DNA of 64,000 nt, taken from positions 1 to 64,000 of the forward strand of contig NZ_KB895467.1 of assembly GCF_000374865.1 (NCBI RefSeq), read 5' to 3'. The notes under the pieces are model-generated. The model had not been told where the DNA came from. It made no database searches and was given only the letters and a program-made list of their open reading frames with translations. Of the stretch, positions 52,330-60,462 are shown piece by piece (position 1 is the first letter of the stretch; every line of letters begins with the position of its first letter). This stretch comes from Arthrobacter sp. 135MFCol5.1 (GTDB lineage: Bacteria; Actinomycetota; Actinomycetes; Actinomycetales; Micrococcaceae). The position numbers and the translations under genes are program-made.

Positions 52330-53424
52330 TTAGGAGGCTCGGCTGACGGTTGCTTCAGCCAGCCTCCGCAGGGCGGTCTTGGGCAGGTCTTCCAGTTCGA
52401 GTTCCTCGAGGGCATCAAATGCCGCGGCACCGAATTCCCCGATCAGGACCTCCGTAGCCTGCAGCGCGCCGGAATCCTCGATGATCCGCCTGATGTCGAG
52501 GATGTCCGCCTCGGAAAGATCGGGGCTGCCGAGGCTGGCGTCGATAAAGGCCGACTCCGCGGGTGATGCCTGGTCCAGGGCCAGCGCCACCAGGACCGTG
52601 CGCTTGCCCTCCCTTAAATCGTCCCCCGCGGGCTTGCCCGTGGTCAGCGGATCGCCGAATACCCCCAGGACGTCGTCGCGGAGCTGGAATGCTTCGCCGA
52701 GCGGCAGGGCGAACGCCGAGTAGCCGCGGAGCAGCTCGTTGGACGCTCCAGCCAAGGCTCCGCCCAGTGCCAGCGGATGTTCGGTGGAGTACTTGGCGCT
52801 CTTGAACCGGATGATGGACTGGGCCCTGCCGACCGCTCCGGCGCGGTCCCGGACCGGCCCTGCCACTTCCTCTAGGATGTCCAGGTACTGTCCGGCCATT
52901 ACCTCGGCGCGCATGAGGTTGAAGATCAGCCGTGCCCTGCTGCCTGAGGCTGCACGCTCGCCGATGTCGGTGAACGCTTCCTCGCTGAAGGACAGGCAAA
53001 GGTCGCCGGCAAGGATGGCTGCTGCCTGGCCGAAGCGTTCGCCGTCCAGGGCCCAGCCCTGCGCGGTATGCAGCTGGCTGAAACGCCGGTGCACGCTGGG
53101 ACCGCCACGCCGGGTGTCCGAACGGTCGATGATGTCATCGTGGATCAGGGCAGCGGCCTGGAACAATTCAAGGGCGGCACCTGCCGTCACAACCTGGCTG
53201 GCTCCGGCCTCCCCGCCGGCGCCGCGCCAGCCCCAGTAGCACATGAGCGCCCGCAGGCGCTTGCCGCCGGTGACCAGGTTCGAGATGGAGCCCATGATGG
53301 GCTCGATGTCCGGCGAGATGCCGGACATGATGGACTGTCGCTTGGTCAGGAAGCCGGTCAGTTCGCCGGCCACTCCCGCCACGAAGTCTGCCTGTTCATT
53401 CCTCAGCTGCTCCGCGGCCGTCAC
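52330..53424 (-). CDS. idsA: Polyprenyl diphosphate synthase (IdsA/GGPP-type)
   Basis: A 364-residue trans-prenyltransferase. The first Asp-rich motif is DDIIDRSDTRRGG at about 95-107 and the second is QLRDDVLGVFGD at about 255. The small residues before the first motif would allow a C15-C20 product, but length cannot be fixed by eye. GTG start overlapping the lipoprotein stop by 4 nt. Products feed menaquinone, carotenoid or undecaprenol pathways. Position matches idsA2 near pknL in M. tuberculosis. Confidence 0.9.
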   Translation of the reverse strand: MTAAEQLRNEQADFVAGVAGELTGFLTKRQSIMSGISPDIEPIMGSISNLVTGGKRLRALMCYWGWRGAGGEAGASQVVTAGAALELFQAAALIHDDIIDRSDTRRGGPSVHRRFSQLHTAQGWALDGERFGQAAAILAGDLCLSFSEEAFTDIGERAASGSRARLIFNLMRAEVMAGQYLDILEEVAGPVRDRAGAVGRAQSIIRFKSAKYSTEHPLALGGALAGASNELLRGYSAFALPLGEAFQLRDDVLGVFGDPLTTGKPAGDDLREGKRTVLVALALDQASPAESAFIDASLGSPDLSEADILDIRRIIEDSGALQATEVLIGEFGAAAFDALEELELEDLPKTALRRLAEATVSRAS

Positions 53425-53945
53425 TTGGCCGACTCAGCTGCGACGTTCGCGCCGATCGTGAACGTGGAAACGCCGGAAGCCTCCACCACCGCGAGGTTCA
53501 CGGTCTCATTGTCGCCACGGACGAAGTCCTTGGAAGCAACCCCGCCCACGGTATCGCCCGGCACCGCCTTGAAGCCCTGGCCTTCGAGGGCCTTGGTGTA
53601 GAAGTCGATGACGGCGCTGGTGGGAGCCGATACCGTGCCCACCAGCGCGGCCGTTGCCGGGGTGGATGCCTTGTCAAAGCTGCTGGACACCACCGTGGCC
53701 CCGGTCATCAGGGGAAGAAGCTGCTGGGGAAATCCTTCGACGACGGCGCCGACCGTTGCCGACGTGTTGGGGGATGCCGACGGGCTGGGCGAGGCCGTGA
53801 GGGTGGACTGCGTGGCGGCAATGGAAGCGGTCTGGGAGGACTCTGCCTGGCCTGACGGGGCTTGGCTGCACGCGGCAAGGGCGAGGACCCCGACGGCGGC
53901 AAGCGCGGCCAGGCCAGCTGGCTTGAAGTTTCCAATAACCGTCAC
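53421..53945 (-). CDS. Putative lipoprotein
   Basis: A 174-residue exported protein. The signal peptide ends in the lipobox LAAC (VLALAACSQ), so it is probably lipid-anchored at Cys23 or so. A Ser/Thr/Ala-rich linker follows to about residue 60, then a compact domain (TGATVVSSSFDKAS, then IDFYTKALEGQGFKAV). GTG 53945 has AGGAGG 9 nt upstream and is the first start that gives a signal peptide. No function is recognised. Coupled to idsA by a 4-nt overlap. Confidence 0.85.
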   Translation of the reverse strand: MTVIGNFKPAGLAALAAVGVLALAACSQAPSGQAESSQTASIAATQSTLTASPSPSASPNTSATVGAVVEGFPQQLLPLMTGATVVSSSFDKASTPATAALVGTVSAPTSAVIDFYTKALEGQGFKAVPGDTVGGVASKDFVRGDNETVNLAVVEASGVSTFTIGANVAAESAK

Positions 53946-54022
53946 AGAGACTTTCCTCCTGGTGTTGTGGGCGGAATCAGCCTCCAGTTTAGCCAGCCTC
54001 CGGAGGGGGCGGCGCAAACCGA

Positions 54023-54028
54023 TAGGAT
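54023..54028 (+). promoter_or_regulatory. Candidate -10 box for leaderless dinB mRNA
   Basis: TAGGAT lies 7 nt before GTG 54036. The lack of a ribosome site before this codon fits leaderless translation. No LexA-type box was seen nearby. Confidence 0.5.
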
Positions 54029-54035
54029 TGCAGCC

Positions 54036-55283
54036 GTGGTGCCCGCAGGTATGAACCAGCCAGCCGCCGCGCCCCTTCCGGGCCGCCGGCGTTCCTGCAT
54101 CATGCATGTGGACATGGATGCCTTCTTTGTCTCTGTCGAACTCCGTACCCGCCCCGAACTCCGCGGCAAGCCCGTGATCGTTGGGTTCCCGGGGGAACGG
54201 TCCGTGGTCCTGTCGGGTTCCTATGAAGCCCGGGCTTTTGGAGTGAAGTCTGCGATGCCCATGGCCGTGGCGATGCGGATGTGCCCGCAGGCCGTGGTGA
54301 TTGAACCCCGGCACAAGCTCTACTACGAGGTCTCCGGGCAGCTGATGGCGATTTTCGAATCCATCACCGGGCTCGTGGAGCCGTTGAGTGTTGACGAAGC
54401 CTTCCTTGACGTCACCGGTGCGCTGCGCCGGCTGGGGCCGCCCCGGGGGATCGGGGAGCTGATCCGGCGCAGGGTGGCCTCGGAGCTGGGGATCACCGCC
54501 TCGGTGGGGATAGCGGAAACGAAGTTCGTGGCCAAGATCGCCTCCACCCGGTGCAAGCCCGACGGGCTCCTGATGATTGGGCCCGACGAAACCGTTCCGT
54601 ACCTCCACAGCCTCCCGGTTGGCGCACTGTGGGGCGTCGGCGCCAAGACGGGTGAGGCGCTGGCGAACATGGGCATCAAGACCGTGGCCGACGTCGCGGC
54701 AACCCCGGTCTCCTCGCTAAAGAAGGTCCTGGGCGCCGCCGGGGAACACGTGCACCAGCTCGCCTGGGGCATTGACCCCCGTCCCGTGACCCCGGTGCGG
54801 CTGGAAAAGAGCATCGGGGCGGAAGAGACGTTCGCCGTGGATACGGCCGACGACGCGCTCCTGAGGCGGGAACTGCTCCGGCTGTCCCACCGGACGGCGA
54901 CGCGGCTGCGCAGCTCGGGCATGGTGGCGCGGACCGTAGCCTTGAAGCTCCGGTTTGCAGACTTCTCCACCATCACCCGCAGCAGGACGGTCCACACCCC
55001 GGTCGACAGCGCCCAGCTGATCTATGCGGTGGTACTCCAGCTGTTGGAGTCCCTTGGAACCAGGGCAATGACCGTGCGGCTCGTGGGGGTCCGGGCCGAA
55101 CAGCTTGAGGAAGCGGCGCGGACCTCGCTGCAGCTGAGCATCGACCGCAGGGATGAGAACTGGCGGGCCGCCGAGCAGGCGCTGGACGAGGTAACGCGCA
55201 GGTTTGGCAGCAAGTCTGTCCTGCCCGCACGCCTGATGGAGCCGGACATCCCTTCAGGGGACGGAACGGCAGGTCCGGCCTGA
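54036..55283 (+). CDS. dinB: DNA polymerase IV (Y-family)
   Basis: A 415-residue translesion polymerase. Catalytic motifs are HVDMDAFFVSVEL, SYEARAFGVKSAMPM and LSVDEAFLDVT, with a thumb helix-hairpin-helix (GVGAKTGEALANMGIKTVAD) and a little-finger domain. GTG 54036 was chosen from the TAGGAT box. No C-terminal beta-clamp motif is obvious by eye, though the tail ends RRFGSKSVLPARLMEP. Divergent from the lipoprotein gene. Confidence 0.94.
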   Translation: MVPAGMNQPAAAPLPGRRRSCIMHVDMDAFFVSVELRTRPELRGKPVIVGFPGERSVVLSGSYEARAFGVKSAMPMAVAMRMCPQAVVIEPRHKLYYEVSGQLMAIFESITGLVEPLSVDEAFLDVTGALRRLGPPRGIGELIRRRVASELGITASVGIAETKFVAKIASTRCKPDGLLMIGPDETVPYLHSLPVGALWGVGAKTGEALANMGIKTVADVAATPVSSLKKVLGAAGEHVHQLAWGIDPRPVTPVRLEKSIGAEETFAVDTADDALLRRELLRLSHRTATRLRSSGMVARTVALKLRFADFSTITRSRTVHTPVDSAQLIYAVVLQLLESLGTRAMTVRLVGVRAEQLEEAARTSLQLSIDRRDENWRAAEQALDEVTRRFGSKSVLPARLMEPDIPSGDGTAGPA

Positions 55284-55410
55284 CCGCCGAAGTCATTGCC
55301 GTCTTTCAGATCAGGCCTCAACAATCTATCCTTGGATATACATAGTTTTCGAGTGAATGGACTTACTGCCGGACCCTCTTGGACATGCTCCCGCCCCCGC
55401 GACTGCATGT

Positions 55411-55451
55411 AAGGTTCCCGTCTTGGCCGCCGCCGGCCGGACGGGAACTTT
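55411..55451 (+). terminator. Hairpin between dinB and the DUF3040 gene
   Basis: AAGGTTCCCGTC (55411-55422) pairs with GACGGGAACTTT (55440-55451), followed by CC rather than T-run. It may end dinB transcription. A TAAGGT overlapping its left arm leaves a leader-element role possible. Confidence 0.4.
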
Positions 55452-55530
55452 CCAGCTACAGCAGACGTTTTAGGGGTCAGAAGTAGTGGCTGGGATCAGC
55501 CCGGACGTTGGCCTACAAAAGGAGGTCGTG

Positions 55531-55902
55531 ATGCCGCTGTCGGAGCACGAACAGAAGCTGCTTGAGCAGCTTGAGAAGCAGCTTCACGAGGACGATCCGA
55601 AGTTCGCGAACTCGATGGGTTCGGACCCCGGGCGGTCATGGTCCACGAGGCACGTGGTCATCGGAGTCCTGTGCGCGCTTGCCGGCGTCTTCCTGTTACT
55701 GGTTGGCGTCACCCTGCAGAACATTTTCGTCGGCGTCCTGGGCTTTGTGGTCATGGGCGGCGGAGTATATTTTGCCACCATGCGCAGTTCCCGGGGCCGC
55801 CCTGGTTCCAAGGCCGGAACGGGAAAGGCCGGCAAGCCCCGGAGTTCCTTCATGAGCAGCCTCGAGGAACGATGGGACGAGCGCCGCAGGGGAGAGTCCT
55901 GA
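55531..55902 (+). CDS. DUF3040 membrane protein
   Basis: A 123-residue protein. The N-terminal PLSEHEQKLLEQLEKQL is the DUF3040 signature, followed by two transmembrane helices (about 42-60 and 64-82) and a basic tail. ATG 55531 has AAAAGGAGG upstream. It lies just before mraZ, as the similar gene Rv2169c does in M. tuberculosis. Function unknown; a division or envelope role is guessed from position. Confidence 0.88.
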   Translation: MPLSEHEQKLLEQLEKQLHEDDPKFANSMGSDPGRSWSTRHVVIGVLCALAGVFLLLVGVTLQNIFVGVLGFVVMGGGVYFATMRSSRGRPGSKAGTGKAGKPRSSFMSSLEERWDERRRGES

Positions 55903-55967
55903 GCGGCCTCCCGGCTACGCCGCCCCGCCCCTCCATTTCGCTCCCCTGACGTTGGGGAATCGCACGT

Positions 55968-55999
55968 AAAGGCCCGCTTCGGCGGGCCTTTCCTTGTTT
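55968..55999 (+). terminator. Terminator after DUF3040 gene
   Basis: A 10-bp stem (AAAGGCCCGC at 55968-55977 and complement at 55982-55991) with a TTCG tetraloop, followed by CCTTGTTT. It isolates the gene from mraZ. Confidence 0.85.
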
Positions 56000-56053
56000 A
56001 ACCGGCGGGTGGCCGCCTCATGGTCCCGAGTGGGCCGGTTTCGGGTAAAAGTC

Positions 56054-56069
56054 CTCCACTTTCCACCAC
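56054..56069. promoter_or_regulatory. Upstream inverted copy of the MraZ-type box
   Basis: CTCCACTTTCCACCAC is the exact complement of the 16-nt GTGGTGGAAAGTGGAG inside the mraZ promoter (56144-56159). It may be a second MraZ site used with the first. Confidence 0.5.
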
Positions 56070-56137
56070 CAGGGCATTTTCCGCATCTTTTCAGGGGTGA
56101 CATCCCATAAACGCGGCGCTGGAAAGGCCGTTTTGCG

Positions 56138-56170
56138 TTGACTGTGGTGGAAAGTGGAGTAATGTGGAGG
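56138..56170 (+). promoter_or_regulatory. mraZ promoter with three 10-bp direct repeats
   Basis: TTGACT (56138-56143) and TAATGT (56160-56165) are 16 bp apart. ACTGTGGTGG, AAAGTGGAGT and AATGTGGAGG at 56141, 56151 and 56161 are 10-bp direct repeats on one helical face and fill the spacer and -10. MraZ autoregulates through repeated TGGGN or AAAGTGG boxes in other bacteria, so repression of the whole cluster is expected. Confidence 0.65.
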
Positions 56171-56234
56171 ACATAAGAGGGTGGTTGCAACACAGGGGAT
56201 GTGCAGTTCCTGACGGCGGACAGGCGGTGGGCCA

Positions 56235-56663
56235 GTGTTTCTGGGCACTCACTCGCCACGTCTGGATGAAAAGGGACGGATCATTCTCCCCGCAAAGTTC
56301 CGGGAGGAGCTTGCCAGCGGGCTGGTGCTCACAAGGGGCCAGGAACGTTGCATCTACGTCTTCAGCGAGAAGGAATTTGCACGGGTCCACGAGCAGATGC
56401 GGGAGGCGCCAATCTCCTCCAAGCAAGCACGTGACTACATCCGCGTTTTTCTCTCTGGAGCCTCGGACGAGGTACCTGACAAGCAGGGGCGCGTGACCAT
56501 TCCACCAGCGCTCCGGGAGTATGCAGGACTCGGAAGGGAACTTGCCGTGATCGGCGCCGGTACCCGCGCCGAGATCTGGGACGCCCAGGCTTGGAATGAA
56601 TACCTTGCGGAGAAGGAAACCGCCTTCTCCGAAACTGACGATCCCATTCCTGGCATTCTCTGA
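56235..56663 (+). CDS. mraZ: Transcriptional regulator MraZ
   Basis: A 142-residue DNA-binding protein made of two AbrB-like repeats, with DEKGRIILPAKFRE and DKQGRVTIPPALRE as the paired DxxGR motifs. It forms rings and represses the division and cell-wall cluster. GTG 56235 gives the conserved FLGTHSPRLDEKGR start; there is little ribosome site upstream. Three 10-bp boxes sit in its promoter. Confidence 0.95.
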   Translation: MFLGTHSPRLDEKGRIILPAKFREELASGLVLTRGQERCIYVFSEKEFARVHEQMREAPISSKQARDYIRVFLSGASDEVPDKQGRVTIPPALREYAGLGRELAVIGAGTRAEIWDAQAWNEYLAEKETAFSETDDPIPGIL

Positions 56664-56828
56664 ATCCGGAACGGGCAGCAGGTGGCTTCTTGGATGAGAT
56701 CTCCAGCCGGCCCATCGGCTGCCAACCTGGCTCAACTTCCCCTGAGCCAGGCGGGCAGGACGGTAGGCGCGGATGGGGATCTGGTCCCAGAAGCAGAAGG
56801 TGACAACGACGGCGGGAAAGGACCAGGC

Positions 56829-57821
56829 ATGACAGATGAACCGAAGCCCACGTCCGAACGCCATGTGCCGGTCCTTCGGGACCGGTGCATCAATTTGTTG
56901 GCACCGGGATTTGAAGCTGCGAGGCTGCGGGGCCAGACTCCTATAGCCGTCGACGCGACCCTGGGCATGGGCGGTCACTCAGAGGCGATGCTCCAGCGGT
57001 TTCCCGACCTCCACCTCATCGGGATCGACCGCGACGAAGAAGCGCTGGCCCTCGCGGGGGAGCGGCTGGCGCCTTTTGCGGCGCGCACCGACCTCGTCCA
57101 CGCCGTCTATGACGAAATCCCGGAGGTGCTGGCAGACCTCGGCGTAGCCGAAGTACACGGGATCCTCATGGACCTGGGGGTCTCCTCCCTGCAGCTGGAT
57201 GAGCGTGAGCGCGGCTTCGCGTACTCCTTCGACGCACCCCTGGACATGCGGATGGACACCAGCCGGGGCCAAACGGCGGCGGATGTTGTTAACACCTACA
57301 GCGAAGCGGACCTGGTCAGGATCATCCGCAAATGGGGCGAGGAAAAGTTTGCAGGACGCATAGCAAACCGGATTGTCGCCGCCCGCGCCGTCAAGGAGTT
57401 CACCACCACCGGCGAGCTCGTGGAACAGATCCGCTCGGTTGTCCCTGCCTCGGCCGCGAAGTCGGGCGGACATCCCGCCAAGCGGACGTTCCAGGCGTTG
57501 CGGATCGAGGTCAACGAGGAACTGGACGTCCTGGAACGGGCCGTACCTGCCGCCGTCGACTCCCTGGCCATGGGCGGGCGCATCGTGGTGATGTCCTACC
57601 ACTCCCTGGAAGACAAGATCGTCAAGGGCGTGTTCCAGGCGCGGTCCAAGTCATCGGCTCCCCTCGGCTTCCCGGTGGAGCTGGAAGAGCACAAGCCCGA
57701 GCTGAAAACCCTCACCAAGGGCACCGAGGTGCCCACCGCCGTCGAAATCGCCGAAAACCCGCGCGCTGCCTCCGCCAGGCTTCGTGCCGCAGAACGAATC
57801 AGAGCCAGGAGAGCTGCATGA
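56829..57821 (+). CDS. rsmH: 16S rRNA m4C1402 methyltransferase
   Basis: A 330-residue SAM enzyme. The SAM motif VDATLGMGGHSEAML lies near residue 40; further family segments are LDLGVSSLQLDE-like MDLGVSSLQLDERERGFAYS and VMSYHSLEDKIVK. ATG 56829 with AAAGGA upstream begins the family N-terminus (HVPVLRDRCINLL after 12 residues); the frame is open 147 nt further 5' without support. Overlaps ftsL by 4 nt (ATGA). Confidence 0.95.
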   Translation: MTDEPKPTSERHVPVLRDRCINLLAPGFEAARLRGQTPIAVDATLGMGGHSEAMLQRFPDLHLIGIDRDEEALALAGERLAPFAARTDLVHAVYDEIPEVLADLGVAEVHGILMDLGVSSLQLDERERGFAYSFDAPLDMRMDTSRGQTAADVVNTYSEADLVRIIRKWGEEKFAGRIANRIVAARAVKEFTTTGELVEQIRSVVPASAAKSGGHPAKRTFQALRIEVNEELDVLERAVPAAVDSLAMGGRIVVMSYHSLEDKIVKGVFQARSKSSAPLGFPVELEEHKPELKTLTKGTEVPTAVEIAENPRAASARLRAAERIRARRAA

Positions 57822-58513
57822 GCACCGCCGCCGTCAAGAACTTTCCCGTCGTTTCCGGCAGCTCGGCGCCCGCCAGCAGGCCCGCGGGCCGGCCTGACGA
57901 AGTTCGCAAGGGACGGACCCCGCTCTCCGTGGTCCGCACGGCCCCGCGCAAGCGCCGGGCCCCGTTCGTCGTGATGTGCTTCGCCATGCTGGCCGTCGCG
58001 CTGGTGGCAGTGCTCGTCCTTAACATTTCGGTCTCCACGGCCCAGTACCAGCTCGTTGAGCTCCGGGCCAAACAGAGCTCCTTGACCAAGGCAAACCAGG
58101 ACCTCACCCAGCAGGTGCAGAACTTCGAGGCACCGCAGAACCTGGCCGCCAAGGCAACTGAACTGGGCATGGTGGCCTCCACGGTCAAAGGCCAGATCGA
58201 CTTGTCCACATTGTCCGTGACCGGAAAGGCGACGCCCGCGGTCAAGGGCGCACCGGCAGGGGCAGTCATCCCGTCGCCGGCTGTGGCGGGCCAGCTCATC
58301 GTGCCCCCGGCGGCCAAGGACGCAACGGCAGGCAAGGCGACGCCGCCGGACGCCGGCAGGACGTCCTCGGCCCCGGCAGCGGAGGCGGCCCAAGCCGCGG
58401 CACAGGCACAAGCCGCCGCGCAGGCCGCAGCAGCGGCCGCTGCAGCGGCTCCGGCGCCTGAACTGCACGGCGGCTCCATCCCGGCGCCGCAGCAGAAGGT
58501 CCCCGGACAGTAA
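57818..58513 (+). CDS. ftsL: Cell-division protein FtsL-like, with long Ala-rich tail
   Basis: A 231-residue single-pass protein. A basic cytoplasmic part (1-48), a transmembrane helix (about 49-71, FVVMCFAMLAVALVAVLVL), and a short coiled-coil (LVELRAKQSSLTKANQDLTQ) give the FtsL layout. A Pro/Ala-rich extracellular tail of about 100 residues is far longer than usual and includes a run of nine alanines. Position between rsmH and ftsI supports the call. Confidence 0.88.
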   Translation: MSTAAVKNFPVVSGSSAPASRPAGRPDEVRKGRTPLSVVRTAPRKRRAPFVVMCFAMLAVALVAVLVLNISVSTAQYQLVELRAKQSSLTKANQDLTQQVQNFEAPQNLAAKATELGMVASTVKGQIDLSTLSVTGKATPAVKGAPAGAVIPSPAVAGQLIVPPAAKDATAGKATPPDAGRTSSAPAAEAAQAAAQAQAAAQAAAAAAAAAPAPELHGGSIPAPQQKVPGQ

Positions 58514-58560
58514 GTCGCCAGGCAGGACAAGCAGCAGGTCGAACAGCAAGGAATATCACG

Positions 58561-60366
58561 GTGGCGCAAACGACCGGCAAAGCCGGAAAAGGCAAGGCAC
58601 CCAACGCCACGAAGCGCTTGCGTCTGGGGCTGGGAATCATGCTCACCCTCCTGCTGGTGGTGGGCGGGAAGTTGTTCCTGGTCCAGGGACTCGACGTCGG
58701 CGGCATGGCGGAAGCAGCCCTGAACAGCCGGATGACCTCGGCGATCCTGCCGGCCGAACGCGGCAGCATCCTGGACTCCCGCGGCACCGTGCTCGCCAAC
58801 AGCGTGATCCGCTACAACATCGTGGTGGACCAGCGCGTCAACACCAAGACAGACTCCTACAAGCGGTACGAACCGCAGGCTGACGGCCACGACAAACTGG
58901 TGGACATCAGCCGCGACCAGGCAATTTCGGAACTCGCTGCAGCCCTCGGAATGGACACCGCCGCTGTCCGGGACGCCGTGACCGGCCAGCAGCCCTATTA
59001 CATCGTGGCCAAGGACGTGAAACCCGACGTCGAGGACCGCATCTCCAAGCTCCAGGTCCCGGGCATTGTTGCCGAGGGCGTCAGCAAGCGCGTCTACCCC
59101 AACGGCGCGGTTGCGGGCGGCGTGGTGGGATTCCTGCAGGACGGCACCACCGGCCAGGCCGGCATCGAGCAGACACAGGACGACAAGCTGAAGGGCACGG
59201 ACGGCAAGCGGCTGTTCGAGATCGGCGCGGACGGACTGCGCATCCCCGTGGGCCTCGACCAGCTGACACCGCCCCAGAATGGCAAGGACGTCAAGCTCAC
59301 CCTCAACTCCGACCTCCAGTACTTCGCCCAGCAGGCCATCCAGAGCCAAGCGGACAAGCTCAGTGCCGAATGGGGCGTCATCATCGTGATGGATGCCAAA
59401 ACCGGCAACCTCCTTGCCCTGGCGGACACCAACGCACCCGATCCCAATAACCCGGGGCTGGTGGCCGCGAAGGACCGCGGCACACGTTCAGTGACCGCGG
59501 CCTACGAGCCCGGATCAGTGGAAAAGATGATGACCGCGGCGGCGGTCATCGATGAAGGGCTGGCAAGCCCGCTGGACAAGTTCACCATTCCGCCGACGTA
59601 CACCGTGGACGGCCAGACCTTCAGTGACGCCTTCACCCACGGGACAGAGGAACGGACCCTGGCCGGCATCATCGGGTATTCCATGAACACCGGAACCGTC
59701 ATGGCCGGCCAGCGGCTCAGCAAGGAACAGCGCTACGACTGGCTGAAGAAATTCGGCATCGGCGAAGCGCCCGACATCGGACTGCCCGCAACGGCAGCGG
59801 GCATCCTGTCGCCGGCTGACCAGTGGGACGGACGCCAGCAGTACACCGTCCTGTTTGGACAGGGCGTTTCCCAGTCCACGCTCCAGACCGTCCGCGCCTA
59901 CCAGAGCATCGCCAACAACGGTGTCATGCTGCAGCCGCGGCTGATCGATTCCTACATTTCCCCCGACGGCACGGAAGAGAAGGTCCCGGCCCAACCCTCG
60001 CGCCAGGTGGTTTCGGGAAGCACCGCGCAGCAGGTCAAGGACATCCTGGAGAGCGCCGTCACAGAAGGCGAGATCAAGGACGCCGGTATCGACGGCTACC
60101 GGGTGGGTGCCAAGACCGGCACGTCGGAATCCCCGTGTGACGACGGCAAATCAGGCTACTGCGGCTACACGGCCTCCATCGTTGGAATGGCGCCGATGGA
60201 TGATCCGCGGTTTATTGTGGAGGTGGTGCTCCAGCGGCCGAAGGGCAGCATCTACGGCATCACCAACGGGCCGGTCTTCCGGTCCGTCATGAGCCAGACG
60301 CTGCGGACCTACAACGTACAGCCTTCAACCGGAGCGCCGGCCAGGTTGCCCCAGTACGCGAAGTAG
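58561..60366 (+). CDS. ftsI: Division transpeptidase FtsI (PBP3)
   Basis: A 601-residue class B penicillin-binding protein. A basic start and membrane helix (about 20-42) precede the dimerisation domain (AERGSILDSRGTVLANS). The transpeptidase domain has the serine motif SVEK in YEPGSVEKMM at about 320, SMN in GYSMNTGTV, and KTG in GAKTGTSE. It cross-links septal wall. GTG start, 47 nt after ftsL. Target of beta-lactams. Confidence 0.96.
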   Translation: MAQTTGKAGKGKAPNATKRLRLGLGIMLTLLLVVGGKLFLVQGLDVGGMAEAALNSRMTSAILPAERGSILDSRGTVLANSVIRYNIVVDQRVNTKTDSYKRYEPQADGHDKLVDISRDQAISELAAALGMDTAAVRDAVTGQQPYYIVAKDVKPDVEDRISKLQVPGIVAEGVSKRVYPNGAVAGGVVGFLQDGTTGQAGIEQTQDDKLKGTDGKRLFEIGADGLRIPVGLDQLTPPQNGKDVKLTLNSDLQYFAQQAIQSQADKLSAEWGVIIVMDAKTGNLLALADTNAPDPNNPGLVAAKDRGTRSVTAAYEPGSVEKMMTAAAVIDEGLASPLDKFTIPPTYTVDGQTFSDAFTHGTEERTLAGIIGYSMNTGTVMAGQRLSKEQRYDWLKKFGIGEAPDIGLPATAAGILSPADQWDGRQQYTVLFGQGVSQSTLQTVRAYQSIANNGVMLQPRLIDSYISPDGTEEKVPAQPSRQVVSGSTAQQVKDILESAVTEGEIKDAGIDGYRVGAKTGTSESPCDDGKSGYCGYTASIVGMAPMDDPRFIVEVVLQRPKGSIYGITNGPVFRSVMSQTLRTYNVQPSTGAPARLPQYAK

Positions 60367-60462
60367 CCGCTGCGCCACGCTGGAAACACCAGCAGCATCC
60401 AGCGCATCACAGTGCCCGGCGCGAACCATGGCGGGCACGCACTAGCACCATCGGAGATCCCC

